Source: Caballeronia glathei (GTDB taxonomy: Bacteria; Pseudomonadota; Gammaproteobacteria; Burkholderiales; Burkholderiaceae). From it: DNA of 62,115 nucleotides. Made by a program: the position numbers and the translations under genes. Positions 42,035 to 49,654 of this stretch are shown piece by piece. Where the stretch lies: positions 1-62,115 of the forward strand of contig NZ_JFHC01000050.1 of NCBI RefSeq assembly GCF_000698595.1. Reading direction: 5' to 3'. The notes under the pieces were generated by a model that was given only the letters and a program-made list of their open reading frames with translations, ran no database searches and had not been told where the DNA came from. The first letter of the stretch is position 1; every line of letters begins with the position of its first letter.

Positions 42035-43383
42035 ATGGTCACCCCCACCCTGCACGCGGGTTACGCTGTAGGGTGTTTTCTTTTCTGGAGAGGCCATCAT
42101 GCAGAACGTGACACTGGTTGGAATCGATCTGGGCAAGCACTCGTTTCATCTTCACGGTCAGGACCAGCACGGCAAAGCCGTGTTCCACCGAAAGGTAAAT
42201 CGTAAGCAACTGATCGAATTCTTCGCCACCTTTCTCGCTTGCACGGTGGTCATGGAAGCCTGCGCCGGCGCCCATTACATGGCCCGCAAACTTGCTGCCT
42301 TCGGGCATCAGGCCAAACTCATCTCGCCGCAGTTTGTGCGACCTTCGTCAAGAGTAACAAGAACGATTTCGTGGACGCCGAAGCCATCTGCGAAGCAGCG
42401 TCGCGTCCGGCCATGCGCTTCGTGACGCCGAAGACGGAATCCCAACAAACGTTGTCGGCCTTGCACCGGATGCGCGAATCCATGGTTCGGGATCGCGTTA
42501 AAACCTGCAACCAGATGCACGGCTTCCTGCTCGAATTTGGCATCAGTTTGCCTATTGGACAGGCTGTCATCAAGCGCTTGCCGGCAGTATTCGCCGATCA
42601 TTCCCTCCCGCCGCGACTGGTCGCGATCCTTGATCGCTTGCATACCCACTTCAAATACCTCAGCGAACAGATCGACGAGATCGACAGGGAGATGACCCGG
42701 CAACTGGCCGATGACAACCTCGGCCAGCGCCTGCTCAGCATCCCGGGTGTCGGTCCGATCACCGCGAGCGTGCTGGCTTCCGAAATGGGCGATGGCAAAC
42801 AGTACGGCTGCAGTCGGGACTTCGCGGCGTCGATCGGGCTCGTGCCGCGCCAATACAGTACGGGCGGCAAGGCAAATCTGCTGGGCATCAGCAAACGCGG
42901 AGACAAGAATATCCGATGCCTGCTTGTGCAGTGCGCCAGAGCCTACATGCAGCGGCTCGACCGGCAGACCGGCCGGTTGGCCGAGTGGGTGCGTGCGATG
43001 CTCGCACGCACCCACTCTAACGTGGTGGCCTGCGCGCTTGCCAACAAGCTGGCGCGCACCGCCTGGGCGCTGGCAACCCACAACAGCACATTCGATGCGG
43101 GAGCGGGGGCTGTACCGGTCTAAGCATCCGATTCCTAACCACGTTTTACTGAGTTTCACCTACCTGGTTTTGCGACCGCTGAAATTTGATGACGTGAATG
43201 GCACACCGGCCTGACGAACAACCCGTCAAAGAAATTGGCTTTAGAAGCCGCGGCCTTTTTTGGGACCGTCAGGCGCGATTCTCATCGTGGCGCGGGGAGC
43301 GATCCCCACAACGACGCCGGATAGATTTAGGCAAGCCAATCCACACCGTCAAAAGTCAGTGTAGCAAAAACGGGGGTGACCAT
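42035..43383 (+). mobile_element. IS110/IS1111-type insertion sequence
   Basis: A 1.35 kb unit bounded by a 12-bp inverted repeat, ATGGTCACCCCC (42035-42046) and GGGGGTGACCAT (43372-43383). Such repeats are typical of the IS1111 subgroup; IS110 proper lacks them. It holds one transposase gene with a frameshift. No target duplication is apparent, as expected for this family. Confidence 0.75.
42099..43123 (+). pseudogene. IS110-family transposase, frameshifted
   Basis: The frame from ATG 42099 reads VGIDLGKHSFHLHGQDQHGK, with the first Asp of the DEDD site, as far as LISPQFVRPS. Near 42342 the family sequence PFVKSNKNDFVDAEAICEAA continues in the next frame, so one base is missing (ACCTTCG instead of ACCGTTCG). 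The second part is complete: LLSIPGVGPITASVLASEMG and FAASIGLVPRQYSTGGKANL in the C-terminal transposase_20 domain. Joined length is about 340 residues, normal for the family. Unless a programmed slip restores the frame, it is inactive. Confidence 0.85.
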
Positions 43384-43403
43384 AGATTTTCTTTACGCGC
43401 GCA

Positions 43404-44630
43404 TCAGGAAGACGCCGCCCGCTTGCGCCGGCTGTTATGGCGCGTGAGCCACAAATACAGCCCGCTGCCCAGCACGACGATCGTCAATACATCGAACGCG
43501 GCCCAGAAGATCTTCAGCGGCATGCCGCCGAAATCGCCGAAATGCAGCGGCTGAGAGCCAAGCAGCAGCGTCAGATACCACGGCAATTCGCGCGAATCGG
43601 TGAGCTTGCCCGTCGAGGCGTCGACGAGCACCGGGCGCAGCATGCGCGTCGTGAGAATGCCGTCGCCGCGCATGAATACCGTGTAGTGATGCGGGCTGCT
43701 GAAGCGCGTGCCGGGGAACGCGACGAACGACGGAATCATGTCCGGCGCGACCTCGCGGGCGATCTTCACGGCGTCGTCCACCGACGCGCTCGCCGTGATC
43801 GGCGGCTTGCCCTGATACGGCGCGAGCATCTGCGCGAGTTGGTCGTTGCGCCACGCTTCCAGCATCAGATCCGCGAGCGTGTTGATCGACCCCGTCCCGC
43901 CGACGATCACGGCCCACACGAGCGTCAGCATGCCGATCGCGTTGTGCCAGTCGAGCCACACGGCGCGGCGCTTCTTCTTCAGACGCACGCGGCCGAGCCC
44001 GACCTTCCTCCAGAACGGCAGATACACGACGACGCCCGACACGACCGCCGCGAGAAACGCGACGCCCATCGCGCCCAGAAAGAGCTTGCCGGCGAGGCCG
44101 GCGAACATGTCGACGTGCAGTTTCAGCAGCACGAATTTCAGCGATCCCTTGCCGGGCGGCGCGCCGAGCGCCTGCGCGGTGCGGCCGTCGATGACGGTGG
44201 TCAGCGTGTCGTCCGGAGGCGTATCGGCGCGCGGCGCGCTGACGACGAGCGGCAGCATCGGCTCGTCGGGCTCCCAGATCATGTACTGCGGCACGTGGCC
44301 GGGATGCTGCGTCAGCGCGGAGCGGAGGATCGCGTCGTACGTCGCGCGGGCATTGGCCTGCGACGCGGACAGCTCGGGCGCTTCGATGGCGTCACCGAGC
44401 AGCACGTCGAGTTCGTGACCGAAAACGAGCGGCAAACCGGTGAGACAAAGCAGCAGCATGAATGCAGTGCAGACGAGGCTCGTCCATCGATGAACGATCG
44501 ACCAGACGCGCAGCGAGCGCTGGCTCATGCCGCGTTTCGGGTGGTCGTCGTGCCGGTCCGCCGGACGATGCGAAGGCGCTTGCGTCGTTGGCCGGTCGGA
44601 TTGCTGGCCGGTCAGGTAGTTGCCTCGCAT
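43404..44630 (-). CDS. PepSY-associated TM protein (iron-regulated membrane protein)
   Basis: A 408-residue inner-membrane protein of the PiuB/FhuF-adjacent PepSY_TM family, which is thought to work in ferric-siderophore handling. A short basic start is followed by helix 1 (WTSLVCTAFMLLLCLTGLPLVF). Others include GAMGVAFLAAVVSGVVVYLPF, NAIGMLTLVWAVIVGGTGS, and a C-terminal helix (FDVLTIVVLGSGLYLWL). ATG 44630 has AAAGGAC upstream; a later start at 44528 is possible. A Fur box lies 62 bases upstream. Confidence 0.85.
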   Translation of the reverse strand: MRGNYLTGQQSDRPTTQAPSHRPADRHDDHPKRGMSQRSLRVWSIVHRWTSLVCTAFMLLLCLTGLPLVFGHELDVLLGDAIEAPELSASQANARATYDAILRSALTQHPGHVPQYMIWEPDEPMLPLVVSAPRADTPPDDTLTTVIDGRTAQALGAPPGKGSLKFVLLKLHVDMFAGLAGKLFLGAMGVAFLAAVVSGVVVYLPFWRKVGLGRVRLKKKRRAVWLDWHNAIGMLTLVWAVIVGGTGSINTLADLMLEAWRNDQLAQMLAPYQGKPPITASASVDDAVKIAREVAPDMIPSFVAFPGTRFSSPHHYTVFMRGDGILTTRMLRPVLVDASTGKLTDSRELPWYLTLLLGSQPLHFGDFGGMPLKIFWAAFDVLTIVVLGSGLYLWLTRHNSRRKRAASS

Positions 44631-45115
44631 GCGGGAGGGTCCTTTCGGGTTGGGATGGAGCAGTAAAGACGCGCGCCGTGCGGGCGTCCAAATGAGAATG
44701 ATTATTATAAACGGAGGAACGGGAGGGTGTAGTGCGGTCAGGCCGCGCATCGGCGATTCATGCCCGGAATGCAGCAGTTCGATCGCGCAAGCGGGACGTA
44801 CGTCATGAAGTCAGGCGGCAAGCGCAAGCGGCGCCGTGGTTCGATCCCTTCGCGCGGCCTCGGAAACGACGTGCCGAGGCAGATGCCTTTCGAGGAGCAC
44901 GCAATGAAGGGAAGAAGCCAGTCAAAGCGGCGATTGCGATCGCATTTGCAGCAGGCGGCTTTTACGGATGTTTCGTCAGGACGGTACCGTATCGCGCCGA
45001 AATCGATCGTCGGTAGCGGGTGACGCGCTTCCCCGCGAACTCATGATTGAGCGCAAAGGTCCTGCATCGACGAACCCGCTTCCGCGGGCATTTTTCAGGG
45101 GGCCGGGCGAGTGCA
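44631..45115. other. Upstream region of PepSY-TM gene
   Basis: 485 bases with short ORFs that look spurious. The Fur box at 44692-44710 and an AT-rich block beside it form the promoter of the minus-strand gene. The remaining part up to the xdhC stop holds nothing recognisable. Confidence 0.4.
44692..44710 (-). promoter_or_regulatory. Fur box upstream of PepSY-TM gene
   Basis: AATGAGAATGATTATTATA matches a Fur site (repeated GAGAAT / ATTATT half sites) immediately upstream of the minus-strand PepSY-TM gene. Confidence 0.7.
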
Positions 45116-46138
45116 TCAAACCCCACAAACCTCCCCCTCCTTCCCCGCCACCTCCCTCGCGGCCTTCGCCCCTTCGACCTTGAGCAATTCCGGCAGCGAA
45201 ACCCCGTTCTTCGCCGCCGTCACCTCCGCGAGAATCGACACCGCGATCTCCGGCGGCGTCCTGCTTCCGATATAGATCCCCACCGGCCCATGCAGCCGCG
45301 CGAGCTCCACATCCGACAGATCGAACTCCTTCAGCCGCTCCCTGCGCGCCGCGTTATTCCTGCGCGACCCCAGCGCCCCGACATAGAACGCCGGCGTCTT
45401 CAACGCCTCCATCAGCGCGAGGTCATCGAGTTTGGGATCGTGCGTGAGCGCAATCACCGCGCACCGTTCATCGAGCTTCATCGCCATCACGGTGTCATCG
45501 GGCATGGTGCGCACGATCGTCGTCCCGGGCACGTCCCACTCGTCCGTGTATTCCTCGCGCGGATCGCACACGGTCACCTGATAATCCAGCCCCACCGCGA
45601 TATTGCACAGGTACCGCGACAACTGCCCCGCGCCGATCACGAGCATCCGGTAGCGCGGCCCGTGAATCGTGAGCAGCGTTGCATCGTCGAACGCGACGCC
45701 GTCCGTCGCCTGCGCGGGCTCCATGCGCACCTCGCCCGTCGCCATGTCGAGCGTACGCGCGACGAGCTGACCCGCCTCCACCGCGTCACACAGCCCGGCG
45801 ATCCCGCTTTCCAGCGACAACGGCTCGAGCACGAGCTGAATCGTGCCGCCGCAGGGCAGCCCGAAGCGGTGCGCCTCCTCGGCGGTAATGCCATATTTGA
45901 CCGCTTCCGGCCGGCTCTGCTCGATACCGCGCTGGCGCACGCGATCGATCAGATCGTCCTCGATGCACCCGCCCGACACCGACCCTGCCACGTGCCCGTC
46001 GTCGCGCACGGCGAGCATCGCGCCTTCCGGGCGAGGCGACGAGCCCCACGTCTTCACCACCGTGACGAGCAGCACGCGATGTCCGTCCTCGAGCCATCGG
46101 GCGCTGTTCCTCAGGACTTCGAGATCCACGCTGTCCAT
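45116..46138 (-). CDS. XdhC/CoxI-family molybdenum-cofactor maturation protein
   Basis: A 340-residue protein that inserts sulfurated Mo cofactor into molybdenum hydroxylases. The N-terminal XdhC domain has VTVVKTWGSSPRPEGAML and GSVSGGCIEDDLI. The C-terminal Rossmann domain has MLVIGAGQLSRYLC and VGALGSRRNNAARRERL. It is the last gene of the cox-type operon, overlapping coxG by 28 bases. Its job here is to activate the CoxL product. Confidence 0.88.
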   Translation of the reverse strand: MDSVDLEVLRNSARWLEDGHRVLLVTVVKTWGSSPRPEGAMLAVRDDGHVAGSVSGGCIEDDLIDRVRQRGIEQSRPEAVKYGITAEEAHRFGLPCGGTIQLVLEPLSLESGIAGLCDAVEAGQLVARTLDMATGEVRMEPAQATDGVAFDDATLLTIHGPRYRMLVIGAGQLSRYLCNIAVGLDYQVTVCDPREEYTDEWDVPGTTIVRTMPDDTVMAMKLDERCAVIALTHDPKLDDLALMEALKTPAFYVGALGSRRNNAARRERLKEFDLSDVELARLHGPVGIYIGSRTPPEIAVSILAEVTAAKNGVSLPELLKVEGAKAAREVAGKEGEVCGV

Positions 46139-46677
46139 GATTTCTTCCCTTTCTTTTCCGCGTCGGCGGGCGGGTCTTCGTCTACCGATTCCACCGAGTC
46201 CACCGACGCCTCCGAATCCTGTACTTCAGGCGCCCCCTGCAGTTGCGCGCTGAACCGCTTGAAAAATTCTCCCGCAATCTTGCGCGCGGCGCCATCGACG
46301 AGCCGCGATCCGATCTGCGCCAGCTTCCCGCCGACCTGCGCGTTCGCGTTGTAGGTGAGGACCGTCGAGTCGGCGTCGTCGCCGGGCTCGAGGTTCACCT
46401 TCGCCGTGCCCTTGCCGAATCCCGCCGCGCCGCCCTGCCCCTCGAACACGATCGTGTACGTATGCGGCGCGTCGACATCGGTGAGATTCATGCGCCCCTT
46501 GAAGCGCGCCTTCACTGGCCCGACCGACGCCGTCATCGCAACCGCGTAGGCATTTTCGCCGTCCGCCTCGATGCTCTCGCAGCCCGGAATGCACGCGCGC
46601 AGGATTTCCGTGTCGTTGAGCGCTTCCCATGCCTGCTGCTGCGGCACCGGCAACGTGTGGGTGTCGGTCAGTTCCAT
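46111..46677 (-). CDS. coxG: CoxG-type SRPBCC protein
   Basis: A 188-residue protein of the CO-dehydrogenase subunit G family: MELTDTHTLPVPQQQAWEAL, ACIPGCESIE, MTASVGPVKARFKGRMNLTD, and TYNANAQVGGKLAQIGSRLV. CoxG anchors CO dehydrogenase to the membrane in model strains. The C-terminal tail is acidic then basic (EDPPADAEKKGKKSW) with no clear helix. It overlaps the VWA gene upstream by ten bases. Confidence 0.87.
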   Translation of the reverse strand: MELTDTHTLPVPQQQAWEALNDTEILRACIPGCESIEADGENAYAVAMTASVGPVKARFKGRMNLTDVDAPHTYTIVFEGQGGAAGFGKGTAKVNLEPGDDADSTVLTYNANAQVGGKLAQIGSRLVDGAARKIAGEFFKRFSAQLQGAPEVQDSEASVDSVESVDEDPPADAEKKGKKSWTAWISKS

Positions 46678-47864
46678 CGCGTGTCTCCTGTTTTACCGGG
46701 CGTGGTGCGTCCGCCAAGCGACGCCAGCTCCCGGCCGACAGCCGCGAGGCTGTCGAGGTTATGCGCCGCGAGCATCACATCGACGTGCGGCAGGATCGCG
46801 CGCACGCCCCGGGCGCGCGGCGTGAATTCCGGGTAACGCAACAACGGATTGAGCCACACGAGCCGGTGCGCGAAACGGGCGAGCCGTTGCATCTCCGCGT
46901 CGAGGACGTCGATCGCTTCGTGATCCAGGCCGTCGGTCACGAGGAGCACGGTCGCGCGGCCCGCGAGCACGCGCCGCGCCCAGCGCCGGTTGAACTCCGC
47001 GAGCGCCGCGCCGATCCGCGTTCCGCCCGACCAGTCCACCACCTGCTCCGCCAGTGCGGCGATCGCGACGTCCGGATCGCGTTCGCGCAGCGCGCGCGTC
47101 GCATTCGTAAGCCGGGTGCCGAACAGGAAAACCTGCAGACGTTCGCGCGATTGCAGCAGCGCATGGCAGAAGTAAAGCACAGCGCGCGAATATGCGCTCA
47201 TCGAGCCAGAAATGTCGAGCAGCAGCACGAGCGGCGGCCGGCGCTCGACCACCGCCCGGTATTTCCACACCATCCAGTCGCCGCCTGAGCGCACGGCGTG
47301 GCGCGCGCTCGCCCGAAGGTCGGCGTGCGTGCCGTGCGACGCGGCTTTCAGGCGGCGCGTCGGCTCGGTCGCGAGCGGCATGCGGTGCGAGCGGATCTGA
47401 TGGCGCAGCGTGCGCCATTCGTCTGCGGTAAGCGTGTCGAAATCGCGATGGCTCAGCCGTTCCTGCGCGCTGAACGTCATGCGCGCGTGCAGCTGTTCGG
47501 GCGCCGGGTCGGGCGCGGGCGGTTTCGCGCGAGCCGCATTGTGCGCCGCCAGCGCGTCGGCGAGCCGGTTGTTGCGCGTGGGCGGCGGCACGCCGCTCGT
47601 CACCTTCGGCAGCAGCATCGCGCGCAGCTTGCCCTCCCAGTCGGGGTCGCGCCAGAAAAGGTCGAAGGCGGCGTCGAAGGTCTCGCGCTCATCCGGTGCG
47701 TGCACGAGCAACGACGCGAGCGTCGCGCGCACGTCGTCGCGCCGGCCGATATCGATCCAGCGAAGCGCGTCGAGCGCATCGACCGCCTGCGCCGGCGACA
47801 TCCCGAGCCCCGCGCCGCGCAGGAGCCGGATGAAATGCACGACGTTGCGGGCGAACGGTTCCAT
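46668..47864 (-). CDS. coxE: CoxE-type von Willebrand factor A protein
   Basis: A 398-residue protein with a C-terminal VWA domain (about residues 210-390). The MIDAS metal site is visible: LLLDISGSMSAYS, then Thr in WSGGTRIGAA and Asp in LLVTDGLDHEA. The N-terminal helical half is typical of CoxE. It pairs with the MoxR-type ATPase encoded just upstream (six bases gap) to mature the Mo-Cu or Mo site of CoxL. Confidence 0.88.
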   Translation of the reverse strand: MEPFARNVVHFIRLLRGAGLGMSPAQAVDALDALRWIDIGRRDDVRATLASLLVHAPDERETFDAAFDLFWRDPDWEGKLRAMLLPKVTSGVPPPTRNNRLADALAAHNAARAKPPAPDPAPEQLHARMTFSAQERLSHRDFDTLTADEWRTLRHQIRSHRMPLATEPTRRLKAASHGTHADLRASARHAVRSGGDWMVWKYRAVVERRPPLVLLLDISGSMSAYSRAVLYFCHALLQSRERLQVFLFGTRLTNATRALRERDPDVAIAALAEQVVDWSGGTRIGAALAEFNRRWARRVLAGRATVLLVTDGLDHEAIDVLDAEMQRLARFAHRLVWLNPLLRYPEFTPRARGVRAILPHVDVMLAAHNLDSLAAVGRELASLGGRTTPGKTGDTRWN

Positions 47865-47870
47865 CGTGCG

Positions 47871-48758
47871 TCACGCCGGCTCGGCAAGGCACCGCGCGAT
47901 GGTCTCGCCGTCGAGGCGCGTGAGGTCGTCCTGATACTTGAGCAGCACGCCGAGCGTGTCCTGCACGGACTGCGGGTCGAGTTCGCTCACGCTGAGTGCG
48001 GCGAGCGCGCGGCACCAGTCGATCGTTTCCGCGACGCCCGGCGCCTTGAAGAGGTCCAGCGTGCGCAACTGGTGCACGAACGCGACGGCCCGCGCCTGCA
48101 GCGCCGCGCCCGCTTCGGGCGCGCGCGCGGCGACGATCGCGAGTTCGACGTCGCGCGCCGGATAGCCGATCCACTTATAAAGACAGCGCCGCTTGAGCGC
48201 GTCGTGGACCTCGCGCGTGCGGTTCGACGTCATCACGACGAGCGGCGGACGCTCGGCGCGCACGGTGCCGTATTCGGGAATCGACACCTGGAAATCCGAC
48301 AGCAATTCGAGCAGGAACGCTTCGAACGGCTCGTCGGCGCGGTCGATTTCGTCGATGAGCAACACGCGCCGCGCCCCCGCATCCAGCGGATCGGGAAGCA
48401 GCGCCTGCAAGAGCGGGCGCTTCAGCAAAAATTCGCTGCGATACAGCGAATCGTTCGACGGCTGTTCGCCCGCCGCTTCGGCAAGCCGCAGCGCCATGAT
48501 CTGCCGCGGGTAGTCCCACTCGTACAGCGCGCTCGCGGTATCGAGCCCCTCGTAGCATTGCAGCCGCAGCATCGACGTGCCGAGGAGGCCCGCCGCCGCC
48601 TTCGCGAGCTCCGTCTTGCCGACACCCGGCTCGCCCTCGAGAAAAAGCGGCCGCTGCATCTTCAGCGCGAGAAAAAGCGCAGTCGCGAGTTCGCGGCTGG
48701 CGAAATACTGCTGCGCGGCAAGGCGTGCGAGCGTTTCGTCGATCGACCCGGGCTCCAT
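47871..48758 (-). CDS. coxD: CoxD-type MoxR AAA+ ATPase
   Basis: A 295-residue AAA+ ATPase. It has Walker A EGEPGVGKTELAK (about residue 38), Walker B VLLIDEIDRADEPFE, and sensor 1 PLVVMTSNRTREVHDA. MoxR-type chaperones act with VWA partners to mature metalloenzymes; CoxD is the form needed for the CO-dehydrogenase active site. It lies between coxM and coxE in the operon. Confidence 0.9.
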   Translation of the reverse strand: MEPGSIDETLARLAAQQYFASRELATALFLALKMQRPLFLEGEPGVGKTELAKAAAGLLGTSMLRLQCYEGLDTASALYEWDYPRQIMALRLAEAAGEQPSNDSLYRSEFLLKRPLLQALLPDPLDAGARRVLLIDEIDRADEPFEAFLLELLSDFQVSIPEYGTVRAERPPLVVMTSNRTREVHDALKRRCLYKWIGYPARDVELAIVAARAPEAGAALQARAVAFVHQLRTLDLFKAPGVAETIDWCRALAALSVSELDPQSVQDTLGVLLKYQDDLTRLDGETIARCLAEPA

Positions 48759-48843
48759 GAAGCTCCTGAGAATGCTTGCGGAAATGTGCGAACGCGTGCG
48801 CGGCGCCCCTTGCCGACTGCCCTGGCCGGGGCGCCGCGCGTCC

Positions 48844-49644
48844 TCAGAACGCGTTGGCGCGCTCGATCGCGCGCCCCGCGAGGACCGGGATCAGATGCGC
48901 GCGATACTCGGCGCTCGCGTGCATGTCCTCGTTGAGCGTGTCGGGCGAGATCTTCACACCACGCGCCGCCGCGACGGAGAAGTCCTTCGACAGCGCCGCC
49001 TCCAGTTCCGTCGGACGAAATACCGACGCCGCCGCGCCCGTCACGGCGACGCGCACGCCCGTCACCCCCTTCGCGACGAACACGCCGACCAGCGCGAAGT
49101 GCGACGCCGGGTTGCGAAACTTCTCATAGCCGGCGCGCTCTGCGAGCGGGAATTCGACCGCGGTGATCAGTTCGTCAGGTTGCAGCGCTGTCTCGTACAT
49201 GCCGAGGAAGAAGTCGTCGGCGGCGATGCGGCGGCGGTCGGTCACCACCGTCGCGTTCAGCGCGAGCACGGCGGCCGGATAGCACGCGGCGGGATCGTCG
49301 TTGGCAAGCGAGCCGCCGATCGTCCCGCGCTCCCTGACCTGCCGGTCGCCGATGCGCCCCGCCAGATCCGCGAGTCCGGGCAGCGCCTTCTTCACGTCGG
49401 CGCTCGACGCGACCCGCGCGTGGCATACGGCGGCGCCGATCGTCACGGTGCCGCCACTCACGGTGATGTCCTTCATCGACGCGATGCGCGTCACGTCGAC
49501 GAGCGCCGAAGGCTGCGCGAGCCGCAGGCGCATCGTCGGCAGGAGGCTCTGGCCGCCCGCGAGGTACTTCGCGTCGCCGTTGGCGGTGAGCACGGCGACC
49601 GCTGCGTCGGCCTGGCCCGGCCGCTGGTAGTCGAAGGTGTACAT
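48844..49644 (-). CDS. coxM: FAD-binding medium subunit of molybdenum hydroxylase (CoxM)
   Basis: A 266-residue flavoprotein. The FAD loops are LAGGQSLLPTMRLRLA (about residue 32) and GTIGGSLANDDPAAC (about residue 107); the C-terminal domain is CO_deh_flav_C. It moves electrons from the iron-sulfur subunit to the respiratory chain or NAD. Ten bases separate it from coxL upstream. It has the same length as known CoxM proteins. Confidence 0.9.
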   Translation of the reverse strand: MYTFDYQRPGQADAAVAVLTANGDAKYLAGGQSLLPTMRLRLAQPSALVDVTRIASMKDITVSGGTVTIGAAVCHARVASSADVKKALPGLADLAGRIGDRQVRERGTIGGSLANDDPAACYPAAVLALNATVVTDRRRIAADDFFLGMYETALQPDELITAVEFPLAERAGYEKFRNPASHFALVGVFVAKGVTGVRVAVTGAAASVFRPTELEAALSKDFSVAAARGVKISPDTLNEDMHASAEYRAHLIPVLAGRAIERANAF

Positions 49645-49654
49645 GTCGGTCTCC

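Noticed and set aside
44760..45023. Basic 87-residue ORF upstream of xdhC stop
   Set aside because: No ribosome-binding site and mainly Lys/Arg-rich; probably chance in the promoter region.
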